NCBI GenBank assembly: GCA_963664635.1
Contig: OY761542.1
Span: 2,852,001-2,916,000, forward strand
Direction: 5' to 3'
From: VXNE01 sp963664635
GTDB taxonomy: Bacteria > Pseudomonadota > Gammaproteobacteria > Pseudomonadales > Azotimanducaceae
DNA length: 64,000 nucleotides
The notes beneath the pieces are model-generated. The model had not been told where the DNA came from. It did no database searches and saw only the letters and a list, made by a program, of their open reading frames with translations. Position 1 is the first letter of the stretch. Every line of letters begins with the position of its first letter. The position numbers and the translations under genes were made by a program. Of the stretch, positions 56,830-64,000 are shown piece by piece.

Positions 56830-59264
56830 CCTACCGAGTAGTCATAAAAAGGGCTGGACAATGGGCCTGTCGTCCTGTACACCTGTGCCACCATGGCCCA
56901 GTCCCAGATCAGCCGCACGCTGCGCGACGAGGCGGCACGTTTGCGGATCGTCGCTATTCTGTCGCAGGAGCGGTTCGACAGCCGGCGGGCCTTTGCCCGC
57001 AGGATCTGCGGGGAGTTCTCCTTCGTCGACACGCGCGGCCGTCTGCAGCTTGCGGGCTGCATGAAGGCGCTGGCGACGCTGGCTCGGGCGTCGCCGGAGA
57101 TTGTCCTGCCGGCACCACGGGCAGCGGTGGCGAACAGGCCGCGCCAGCTTGAGGCCGCGGTTGACGAGCCGGTCGATGTTCCACGACACCCGGCCCGGAT
57201 CCGGGATCTCGATATCCGGATGGTGACGCAGCGCCGTGAGCGTGAAGTGTGGAACACGCTGATGGCGCACGAACATCCCCATGGCATGACGACCTTTGCC
57301 GGTTGTCAGGTGCGCTACCTCGTGGGCTCGGCCCATGGCTGGCTGGGTTGCGTCGGGTTCTCTGCCGCGGCCCTGCGGGTGTCGGCGCGTGATCACTGGA
57401 TGGCGTGGAGCGATGCAGTGCGCCGTGACCACCTGCACCGGGTTGTTTGCCTGAGCCGCTTCCTGATCCGTCCTTCGGTTTTCTGTGCGCACCTGGCGAG
57501 CCATGTGCTGGGGCGGGTGCTGCGGCGTCTGCCGCGGGACTTCGAGGCCCGCTACGGCTATCGTCCCTGGCTGGTGGAGAGCTTTGCCGATGCCGGTGTG
57601 GCGGGCACCTGTCTGAGAGCGGCCAACTTCCTCATGGTCGGCCGCACCGCGGGGCGGGGCCGTCAGGATGCGAGGAAGCAGCGTGGGCAGACGGTCAAGA
57701 CGGTGTTCATGTACGCCCTGGCAGCGGACTGGCGTCGCCGGCTCGGGGTCGAGTGGGTTGATCATGCCCCGGTGCTGGAGCCGGGAGCGGGCCTGAACGC
57801 GGCCGCGTGGGCCGCCAACGAGTTTGGAGGAGCGCCGTTGGGTGACAAGCGACTGTCGGCACGTCTGGTGAAGAGCGCGGGTCTTCTGGCGTCCTACCCG
57901 GGAGGGAAGATCAACGCCAGCAGCGCCAGTGGCGGCAAGGAGATCACCGGGTTCTACCGTCTGATCGAGGCGCCCGCGGAGTCGGACGTCACGGTTCCGG
58001 CGATTCTTGCGCCGCACCGGGAGCGCAGCGTGCAGCGGATCCGTGGTCAGACCACGGTGCTGGCGCTGCGGGACGGCACCGATCTGAGCTTCTCGACGCG
58101 CCCCGGCTGCGACGGCCTGGAGGTCATCGGCAAGAACCAGACCGGCGCGAAGAGCCTGGGGTTGTCGCTGCATGCGACCCTGGCCGTGACCGGGACCGGT
58201 CTGCCGCTTGGGGTGCTGGACCTGAACTTCGATCAGGAGGTGTCCCGGGAGGGGACACGGCGTCAGACACGGCGCTGGCTTGACGGGTTCGGCGATGTGG
58301 CGCGGGCGGCACGGGAGGTCACGGGCAAGACCAGGATCATCTATGTCTGCGACCGGGAGGCGGACCGCTTCGAGCTGTTCGATCAGCAGCGCCGCCATCC
58401 ACGGGTGGAGTTGCTGGTCCGTGCCACGCACGACCGGGTTCTGGGACCATCGAAGCTCTTTGCCGTCATGCGCGGTGGCGAGCCCGATGGCCTGATCGAT
58501 GTCGAGATCGACGGGCTCACGGCACGGCCCAAGTCCTCCAGGAAGAAGGCGCGTCCGGCACGTCGCAAGCGCCTGGCCACCTGTGACCTGCGGTTCCGCC
58601 GCGTCACCCTGCCGGCGACACAGACCATGAAAGGGCGCGCACCGATGACGGTCTGGGCGGTCCACATCGTGGAACGCCACCCACCCGAAGACGAGGACCC
58701 CGTCCAGTGGTTCCTGCTGACCACGTGTCAGGTCGAGACACCGTCACAGGCCGCCGACATCGTCGGCTTCTACCTCCAGAGATGGCGCATCGAGGACTTC
58801 TTCCGGGTGCTCAAATCAGGCTGCGGGGTGGAGCACCTGCTGTTCCGCACGGCAGACAGATTGCGGCGGGCCATCGCCATCAATGCCGTCATCGCCTGGC
58901 GCATCATGGTCATGACGCTGCTCGGACGCCAGGTGCCCGACTGCGAACCGCAACTGATGTTCACCGACCACGAACTCGCCTTCCTGCGCGACTATGCCCA
59001 CCAGCACGGCCTGTCGGCACCGGAAGGACTCGGCGATGCCGTACGCCTGGTGGCCCACCTCGGCGGCTATCGCAACCGCAAGCACGATCCCGACCCCGGT
59101 CATCAGGTCATGTGGCATGGGCAGACCCGTCTCACCAGTGCCTCGCTGGGCCACCAAATCGGGCTCCAGACCGGCTTCGAAACCGGGTTCAAGGAAGGCC
59201 GCAAACACGCCCTGAGGCAGAAAACCTAACCCGTTGCCACGTCAATATGTGACTACTCGGTAGG
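56830..59264 (+). mobile_element. IS4/Tn5-like insertion sequence, 2435 bp
   Basis: CCTACCGAGTAGTCA (56830-56844) is repeated exactly in inverse at 59250-59264. GCTAGG flanks both sides (56824-56829 and 59265-59270), a 6-bp target duplication. One gene fills it. The intact ends, duplication and catalytic residues point to a recent insertion. The target was the junction between the right end of copy 2 and the hairpin at 59266. Confidence 0.9.
56893..59229 (+). CDS. DruA (DUF4338)-Tn5-like transposase fusion
   Basis: A 778-residue two-part protein. Residues about 1-285 follow DUF4338, the fold of Druantia protein DruA: CQVRYLVGSAHGWLGCVGFS, ARDHWMAWSDAVRRDHLHRV, SRFLIRPSVFCAHLASHVLG, and AGTCLRAANFLMVGRTAGRG. 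From about residue 305 (WAANEFGGAPLGDKRLSARL) it is a Tn5/IS4-type transposase with DDE residues Asp394 (LRDGTDLSF), Asp487 (VCDREADRFELF) and Glu634 (YLQRWRIEDFFRVLKSG, the YREK-type motif). Usual Tn5-like transposases are about 450-480 residues, so the N-terminal part is an addition. ATG at 56893; no frameshift. Confidence 0.88.
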   Translation: MAQSQISRTLRDEAARLRIVAILSQERFDSRRAFARRICGEFSFVDTRGRLQLAGCMKALATLARASPEIVLPAPRAAVANRPRQLEAAVDEPVDVPRHPARIRDLDIRMVTQRREREVWNTLMAHEHPHGMTTFAGCQVRYLVGSAHGWLGCVGFSAAALRVSARDHWMAWSDAVRRDHLHRVVCLSRFLIRPSVFCAHLASHVLGRVLRRLPRDFEARYGYRPWLVESFADAGVAGTCLRAANFLMVGRTAGRGRQDARKQRGQTVKTVFMYALAADWRRRLGVEWVDHAPVLEPGAGLNAAAWAANEFGGAPLGDKRLSARLVKSAGLLASYPGGKINASSASGGKEITGFYRLIEAPAESDVTVPAILAPHRERSVQRIRGQTTVLALRDGTDLSFSTRPGCDGLEVIGKNQTGAKSLGLSLHATLAVTGTGLPLGVLDLNFDQEVSREGTRRQTRRWLDGFGDVARAAREVTGKTRIIYVCDREADRFELFDQQRRHPRVELLVRATHDRVLGPSKLFAVMRGGEPDGLIDVEIDGLTARPKSSRKKARPARRKRLATCDLRFRRVTLPATQTMKGRAPMTVWAVHIVERHPPEDEDPVQWFLLTTCQVETPSQAADIVGFYLQRWRIEDFFRVLKSGCGVEHLLFRTADRLRRAIAINAVIAWRIMVMTLLGRQVPDCEPQLMFTDHELAFLRDYAHQHGLSAPEGLGDAVRLVAHLGGYRNRKHDPDPGHQVMWHGQTRLTSASLGHQIGLQTGFETGFKEGRKHALRQKT

Positions 59265-59265
59265 G

Positions 59266-59297
59266 CTAGGCGCGTCGCCGCCAGGCGACGCGCCTAG
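59266..59297. repeat. CTAG-bounded perfect hairpin
   Basis: CTAGGCGCGTCGCC and GGCGACGCGCCTAG are exact complements separated by GCCA, with CTAG at both outer ends. It lies directly between the IS4 element and the next inverted-end element. Confidence 0.8.
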
Positions 59298-59585
59298 TGT
59301 GCTGTCTCACAAATACCTTCGCGTCTGCGCTGCGCCTTTTCGCCGCTGGCGGAGTTGCGCCTCCTCGCGTTGGGCCTACCACTGTTCGTCGGACGCGCCT
59401 CGGATGGAACAAACGGCGACGGGAGCCGAGCGACCGGCGACGGTTGGTCGGTCCGAGGTCCGTGTGGGCTGGGCCAAAGGCGGCGCCGATGCCGAGCGGC
59501 AGCGAGGCACGGGACCGGCTTTAGGGCGCTTGCCAGCGACAAAATGCGCTACCGCAAACCGCAAAGTTGTTCATGAGACAGCACA
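59298..59585. mobile_element. 288-bp element with 12-bp inverted ends
   Basis: TGTGCTGTCTCA (59298-59309) is repeated exactly in inverse at 59574-59585. No transposase is encoded inside, so it is a non-autonomous element or a deletion derivative. No target duplication is clear: flanks are CCTAG and CCAGG. It ends 6 bp before the sdhB stop codon. Confidence 0.7.
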
Positions 59586-59591
59586 CCAGGG

Positions 59592-60296
59592 TCACGTCCC
59601 GTGGGTGACGAGCAGCGCCTTGATCTTGCCGATCGCACGGGTCGGGTTGAGGTCCCGCGGGCAGACGCTCGTGCAGTTCATGACGCCGCGGCAGCGGAAC
59701 ACGCTGAACGGGTCTTCGAGGTCCGCGAGGCGTTCGTCCGTCGCGGTGTCGCGGCTGTCCGCCAGAAACCGGTACGACTGCAGCAGGCCGGCGGGGCCGA
59801 CGAACTTGTCCGGATTCCACCAGAACGATGGGCAGGAGGTCGTGCAGCAGGCGCAGAGGATGCACTCGTACAGGCCATCCAGCTTGTCCCGGTCCTCGGG
59901 CGACTGCAGGCGCTCCTGCGCCGGCGGCGCCGTGTCGTTGATGAGCCAGGGCTTCACCTTCTCGTACTGGCGGTAGAACTGCGTCATGTCCACCACCAGA
60001 TCGCGGATCACCGGCAGGCCCGGCAGCGGACGCAGCTCCAGCTTGCCCCGCGGCGCCGCCTCGGACAGCGGCGTGATGCAGGCGAGTCCGTTCTTGCCGT
60101 TCATGCTGATGCCATCGGAGCCGCAGACCCCCTCCCGGCAGGAGCGCCGGAACGAGAGGCTCGGATCCTCCGCCTTCAGCATCTCCAGGACATCGAGCAC
60201 CATGAGATCGCTGCCTTCGGGCACGTCGATGGCCGTGTGCTGCATGTGCGGCTTCACGTCCTTGTCGGGATCGTATCGGTACAGGCTGACCTGCAT
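59592..60296 (-). CDS. sdhB: Succinate dehydrogenase iron-sulfur subunit
   Basis: A 234-residue subunit of complex II carrying three Fe-S clusters. [2Fe-2S] ligands are in SCREGVCGSDGISMNGKNGLAC. [4Fe-4S] and [3Fe-4S] ligands are in CILCACCTTSCPSFWWN and CRGVMNCTSVCPRDLNPTRA. MQVSLYRYDPDKDVKPHMQ is a standard start. Last gene of sdhCDAB. Confidence 0.98.
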   Translation of the reverse strand: MQVSLYRYDPDKDVKPHMQHTAIDVPEGSDLMVLDVLEMLKAEDPSLSFRRSCREGVCGSDGISMNGKNGLACITPLSEAAPRGKLELRPLPGLPVIRDLVVDMTQFYRQYEKVKPWLINDTAPPAQERLQSPEDRDKLDGLYECILCACCTTSCPSFWWNPDKFVGPAGLLQSYRFLADSRDTATDERLADLEDPFSVFRCRGVMNCTSVCPRDLNPTRAIGKIKALLVTHGT

Positions 60297-60320
60297 CTTC
60301 CTCTCCTGCGCTGTCTCGCT

Positions 60321-62090
60321 TTAGTAGCTCCGTTCCTTCGGCTCGAACGTCGGGACGGTCTTCGGTTCGAAGTTCACCGCCCGCTTGCCCACGCGCTGGC
60401 CCTCGGGAAAGTACAATGAGTGGCACAGCCAGTTCTCGTCGTCGCGGTCCCGGTAGTCCTCGCGGGCGTGGGCGCCGCGGCTTTCCCGGCGTTCGATCGC
60501 CGCCACGGCCGTCGCCTGCGCCACGTCGAGCAGGTTGTCGAGTTCCAGGGCTTCGATCCGCGCCGTGTTGAAGGCGCTGCTCTTGTCCGCCAGGTGGGCG
60601 TTCGAGGCGCGCTCGCGGAGGTCCGCGAGGAGCTTGCGGCCTTCCTGCATGTGGGCCTCGGTGCGGAACACGCCGAAGTTGATTTGCATCACGTTCTGCA
60701 GTTCTTTCCGGAGCGCCGCGACGCCCTCGCCGTCGGTGGACGCCTCCCAGCGCGCGAGCCGCGCGCAGGCGGCCTCGAGGTCGCTCTCCGAGGCGGCCGC
60801 ATACGTGACCCCCTGCCGCATTACGTCCTCGATGTGGACTCCGGCGGCGCGGCCGAAAACGATGAGGTCGAGCAGCGAGTTGCCGCCCAGCCGGTTGGCG
60901 CCGTGCACAGAGACGCAGGCGGCCTCCCCGACCGCGTACAGCCCCTCCACGGCCTGGTCCGCGCCGTCCGCGTCCTGCGTCAGCGCCTGTCCGCTCACCC
61001 GCGTCGCGATGCCCCCCATCATGTAGTGGCAGGTCGGCACCACGGGAATAGGGGTATGCACCGGGTCGGCGTGGGCAAACGTTCGCGACAGTTCGAGGAT
61101 GCCGGGCAGGCGGCTGTTCAGGACGTCCTCGCCGAGATGGTCGAGCTTCAACAGCAGGTGGTCGGCGTCCGGTCCGCAGCCGCGGCCCTCGAGGATCTCC
61201 AGGATCATCGAACGGGCGACGACGTCCCGGCCGGCGAGGTCCTTGGCGTTCGGGGCGTAACGTTCCATGAAGCGCTCGCCGTCGCGGTTGACGAGATATC
61301 CCCCCTCGCCCCGGCATCCTTCCGTGACCAGCACCCCCGCGCCGTGAATTCCGGTGGGATGGAACTGCCACATCTCCATGTCCTGCACGGGCACGCCGGC
61401 GCGCAGCGCCATGCCGATGCCGTCCCCCGTGTTGATGTGTGCGTTCGTCGTGCTCGCGTAGATGCGCCCGGCGCCGCCCGTGGCAAGCACGGTGGCGCGC
61501 GACTGCACGAAGACCGTCTCGCCCGTCTCGATGCCGATGGCGATGACGCCCACGACCGCCCCGTCCGCGTTGCGCACGAGATCCACGGCAAACCACTCGG
61601 ACAGGAAGACCGTCCCGGCACGCAGGTTGGACTGGTAGAGGGTGTGCAGCAGCGCGTGGCCCGTCCGGTCCGCAGCCGCGCACGTCCGCGCGGCCTGGCC
61701 CCCGCGGCCATAGTCCTTCGACTGGCCCCCGAACGGCCGCTGGTAGATGCGCCCGTTCTCGTTGCGCGAGAACGGCAGGCCCATGTGTTCGAGTTCGTAG
61801 ACCGCCTGGGGCCCGGTCGAGCACATGAACTCGATGGCCTCCTGGTCGCCGATGTAGTCCGAGCCCTTGACGGTGTCGTACATGTGCCAGCGCCAGTCGT
61901 CGTCCGGGTCCTCGCTGGCGATGGCGCAGGTGATGCCGCCCTGGGCGGAAACCGTGTGGGACCGCGTCGGGAACACTTTGGAGAGCACCGCCGTGCGCAG
62001 CCCGGACTGTGCGAGCTGCAGCCCCGCGCGCATGCCGGCGCCGCCCCCGCCGACGATGACGCCGTCGAACTCGATCGTGCGCATGGCCAT
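60321..62090 (-). CDS. sdhA: Succinate dehydrogenase flavoprotein subunit
   Basis: A 589-residue flavoprotein oxidising succinate to fumarate. The FAD loop is VIVGGGGAGMRAGLQLAQSG, and the covalent FAD His is in FPTRSHTVSAQGG. Active-site motifs are MWQFHPTGIHGAG, HYMMGGIATR and VHGANRLGGNSLLDLIVFG. ATG at 62090 overlaps the sdhD stop (ATGA). Confidence 0.98.
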   Translation of the reverse strand: MAMRTIEFDGVIVGGGGAGMRAGLQLAQSGLRTAVLSKVFPTRSHTVSAQGGITCAIASEDPDDDWRWHMYDTVKGSDYIGDQEAIEFMCSTGPQAVYELEHMGLPFSRNENGRIYQRPFGGQSKDYGRGGQAARTCAAADRTGHALLHTLYQSNLRAGTVFLSEWFAVDLVRNADGAVVGVIAIGIETGETVFVQSRATVLATGGAGRIYASTTNAHINTGDGIGMALRAGVPVQDMEMWQFHPTGIHGAGVLVTEGCRGEGGYLVNRDGERFMERYAPNAKDLAGRDVVARSMILEILEGRGCGPDADHLLLKLDHLGEDVLNSRLPGILELSRTFAHADPVHTPIPVVPTCHYMMGGIATRVSGQALTQDADGADQAVEGLYAVGEAACVSVHGANRLGGNSLLDLIVFGRAAGVHIEDVMRQGVTYAAASESDLEAACARLARWEASTDGEGVAALRKELQNVMQINFGVFRTEAHMQEGRKLLADLRERASNAHLADKSSAFNTARIEALELDNLLDVAQATAVAAIERRESRGAHAREDYRDRDDENWLCHSLYFPEGQRVGKRAVNFEPKTVPTFEPKERSY

Positions 62091-62464
62091 CAGGCGGGGG
62101 CGCTCCAGATCACCGACAGCGCCCAGACCAGGTACAGAAAGAGGAGCAGCGCCGTCGCTCCCTGGTAGGCCAGGCGGACGACCGTCGAGGCGCTCCCGAA
62201 GTAGTGCGGGCGCAGGTAGTCTGTCCCGACCGTCCACATGCCGATCCAGGCATGGGCCACCAGCGCAGCCACGGACAGCGTCGCGAACACGACCATGGCT
62301 GGCGATGAGAACCACGCCGCAAACGCCGCGTGCCCGCCGTCCGGATGCACCGCGAACCAGCCCGCGACGCAGAGGCCGAATGCGCCGAGCACGACGGCCG
62401 ACACGCGCTGGAGGACGAAGTCGGACAGGCCGCTGCGGCCGAAGCTGGTGACGTTCGTTACCAC
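62090..62464 (-). CDS. sdhD: Succinate dehydrogenase membrane anchor
   Basis: A 124-residue subunit with three membrane helices (AVVLGAFGLCVAGWFAVH, PAMVVFATLSVAALVAHAWIG, GATALLLFLYLVWALSVIW). SGLSDFVLQRVSAV is the typical start of SdhD, and AHAWIGMWTVGTDYLRP holds the heme/quinone region with the second helix His. GTG at 62464 overlaps the sdhC stop by 7 nt. Confidence 0.93.
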   Translation of the reverse strand: MVTNVTSFGRSGLSDFVLQRVSAVVLGAFGLCVAGWFAVHPDGGHAAFAAWFSSPAMVVFATLSVAALVAHAWIGMWTVGTDYLRPHYFGSASTVVRLAYQGATALLLFLYLVWALSVIWSAPA

Positions 62465-62829
62465 AGCCAGATTCCGATCCCGACTGCCGCCAGGAGCGAG
62501 GCCGCGAACGTCGTCCACGCGCTCCGCCGCGCGCCGGCCAGCGAGTCGCCAATGTGAAAGTCGAGGAGGAGGTGCCGGATCCCGGCGATGAAATGGTACG
62601 CAAGCGCCGCCAGGGTGATCCAGAGGGCGAGCTTGCCGGCCCCGGTCTCGATGATGGCGCCGGCCCGTGCGAACCCCGCTTCGGAGTCGAGCGCGAGGTC
62701 GAGGAGATAGAGCAGGAAGGCCGTCCCCCCAAAAACGACGATCCCGGTGATGCGGTGCGTGATGGACGCCATCGCCGTTACCGGAAGATAGCTCGTGGGG
62801 GAGATTTCGACGGGGCGTTGCGAGGCCAT
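62458..62829 (-). CDS. sdhC: Succinate dehydrogenase cytochrome b556 subunit
   Basis: A 123-residue subunit with three membrane helices. RPVEISPTSYLPVTAMASITHRITGI is the SdhC signature region, read here as RPVEISPTSY then SITHRITGI with the quinone-site Ser and Arg. The heme-b His is in LAYHFIAGIRHLLLDFHIG. First gene of sdhCDAB, divergent from gltA. Confidence 0.95.
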   Translation of the reverse strand: MASQRPVEISPTSYLPVTAMASITHRITGIVVFGGTAFLLYLLDLALDSEAGFARAGAIIETGAGKLALWITLAALAYHFIAGIRHLLLDFHIGDSLAGARRSAWTTFAASLLAAVGIGIWLW

Positions 62830-62858
62830 CTTCGCGCGCGGTCCAGACTACGGCGGCG

Positions 62859-62888
62859 ATGGTATGCGATCGCTCGACCCGGTGACAA
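62859..62888 (-). promoter_or_regulatory. Possible sdhC promoter
   Basis: On the minus strand TTGTCA (62888-62883) and TACCAT (62864-62859) are separated by 18 bp, about 30 nt before the sdhC ATG. The match to sigma-70 consensus is moderate. Confidence 0.4.
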
Positions 62889-62896
62889 CGCGATGC

Positions 62897-62915
62897 CGCA
62901 TGCGTCTCGCATGCG
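62897..62915. repeat. Duplicated CGCATGCG palindrome between sdhC and gltA
   Basis: CGCATGCG occurs twice, separated by TCT, in the divergent gltA-sdhC control region (a third, partial GCATGCGC lies near 63073). A regulator site for both TCA units is possible. Confidence 0.45.
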
Positions 62916-63122
62916 TTGTTCCGGTTTGACAACCGCGCGCGGCAGCCGAGAGAATCAGCGGTTGTCCAGTCTCCTTGACCGCGGCGATGCCGCCGTCGAA
63001 CCGGGCGCCGCGAGGCACCGGTCGTGGGCGTCTTGCGCGTTCGAGGAGGCCGCGTCGGCACAGCGTGCGAACGCATGCGCTGTGCGGGCGTGACAGCAAA
63101 CGACCGTCCGGGAGGGCATGGC

Positions 63123-64000
63123 ATGGCCGAACGCTCCGCGAGCCTCACGATCGATACGAAGGCGCCGATCGAGCTGCCGGTGTATCCGGCGAGCGTCGGG
63201 CCCGACGTCATCGATGTCGGCGCGCTTACCAGTCGGGGGTACTTCACCTACGACCCCGGGTTCGTGTCCACGGCCTCCTGCGACTCCGCCATCACGTACA
63301 TCGACGGCGACGAGGGCGTGCTGCTGCACCGGGGCTACCCCATCGAGCAGCTCGCCGAGCAGTCCGACTTTCTCGAGCTCTGCTACCTCCTGCTGAACAG
63401 CGAGTTGCCCAACGCCGCCGACAAGGCGGCCTTCGTCGACACGATCAGGAGGCACACCGCTGTCGACGCCCAAACGCAGAAGTTCTTCGACGGGTTCCGG
63501 CAGGATGCGCACCCCATGGCCATCATGTGCGCCGTCACCGGCGCGCTGGCCGCCCTTTACCACGACAACTTCGATGCCGACGACGAGGGCTATCGCACGG
63601 ACACGGCCCATCGCCTGATCGCCAAGATTCCCACCCTCGCGGCCATGACCTACAGGCACGCACAGGGGCAGCCCTTCGTCCCGCCGCGCGACGACCTCGA
63701 CCACGCCGCCAACTTCCTGCACATGATGTTCGCCAGGCCCGGCGAGGACTACGAGGTGAATCCCGTGCTGGCGCGGGCCTTCGACCGTATCTTCCTCCTG
63801 CACGCGGACCACGAGCAGAACGCGTCCACGTCGACGGTGCGGATGGCCGGTTCCACCGGCGCGAATCCATTCGCCTGCATCGCCGCGGGCATCGCCGCGC
63901 TATGGGGTCCCGCCCACGGCGGCGCGAACGAGGCCGTCCTCAACATGCTCGCGGAGATCGGTTCGCCGGACAACATCCCGAAGTACATCAGCCGCGCGAA
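63123..64000 (+). CDS. gltA: Citrate synthase, N-terminal part
   Basis: The first 292 residues of a type II hexameric citrate synthase; the gene runs off the window. MAERSASLTIDTKAPIELPV starts it, with GGGAGGG upstream of the ATG at 63123. Family motifs are DPGFVSTASCDSAITYIDG, YPIEQLAEQSDFLELCYLLL, LLHADHEQNASTSTVRMAGS (catalytic His) and GPAHGGANEAVLNML. It is divergent from sdhC across about 290 bp, the E. coli arrangement. Confidence 0.97.
   Translation, partial: MAERSASLTIDTKAPIELPVYPASVGPDVIDVGALTSRGYFTYDPGFVSTASCDSAITYIDGDEGVLLHRGYPIEQLAEQSDFLELCYLLLNSELPNAADKAAFVDTIRRHTAVDAQTQKFFDGFRQDAHPMAIMCAVTGALAALYHDNFDADDEGYRTDTAHRLIAKIPTLAAMTYRHAQGQPFVPPRDDLDHAANFLHMMFARPGEDYEVNPVLARAFDRIFLLHADHEQNASTSTVRMAGSTGANPFACIAAGIAALWGPAHGGANEAVLNMLAEIGSPDNIPKYISRA

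Overview
The window is GC-rich, gene-dense DNA from the chromosome of a gammaproteobacterium. The gene orders point that way: tRNA-tig-clpP-clpX-lon-hupB-ppiD; leuCDB-fimV-truA-trpF-(trpBA)-folC-dedD-cvpA-purF; mltD divergent from a methyltransferase-rnhA-dnaQ block; cysI followed by a DUF934 gene near metH; and gltA divergent from sdhCDAB, followed by sucAB-lpd-sucCD. The genus cannot be told from this window alone.

Layout. 1-5183 (+): end of metH, cysI, DUF934 gene, Kef-type antiporter. 5205-9403 (mostly -): acuI, sohB, an SCP2-like gene, nudC, dnaQ. 9407-12386: rnhA and a methyltransferase, divergent from mltD. 12397-20880 (-): ppiD, hupB, lon, clpX, clpP and tig, a protein-quality-control block preceded by tRNA-His, tRNA-Arg and tRNA-Pro under a near-consensus promoter. 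21696-23278 (+): folD-lpxH. 23384-40501 (-): miaE, DUF1289 gene, purF, cvpA, dedD, folC, trpA, trpB, trpF, truA, fimV, leuB, leuD, leuC, aroC, prmB, DUF4892 gene, gpsA. Many neighbours overlap by 4 nt (GTGA or ATGA), so translation is probably coupled. 40922-52715 (-): htpG, a two-gene ATPase/HNH pair resembling the Septu antiphage system, then sucDC, lpdA, sucB, sucA. 52887-59591: an accessory island. 59592-64000: sdhBADC and divergent gltA.

The accessory DNA sits at the edges of the TCA-cycle genes. The Septu-like pair lies between sucD and htpG. The larger island separates sdhB from sucA, which are neighbours in many relatives. It holds an orphan beta-class DNA methyltransferase, decayed DNA with three consecutive stem-loops, a 54-residue Gly-rich small protein with a good ribosome binding site, and a stack of nested or abutting mobile elements. 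A non-autonomous element with inverted ends was split by an IS110-family insertion. A 2435-bp IS4/Tn5-like element with 15-bp inverted ends and a 6-bp target duplication lies against it, followed by a CTAG-bounded hairpin and a second element with inverted ends. The IS4-type transposase carries a DUF4338 (Druantia DruA) domain at its N-terminus, the most striking feature here. A second, uninterrupted copy of the non-autonomous element lies between gpsA and htpG. The two copies share a long hairpin whose arms differ by paired substitutions.

All assignments come from reading translated motifs, gene order and repeats. No database search was possible.
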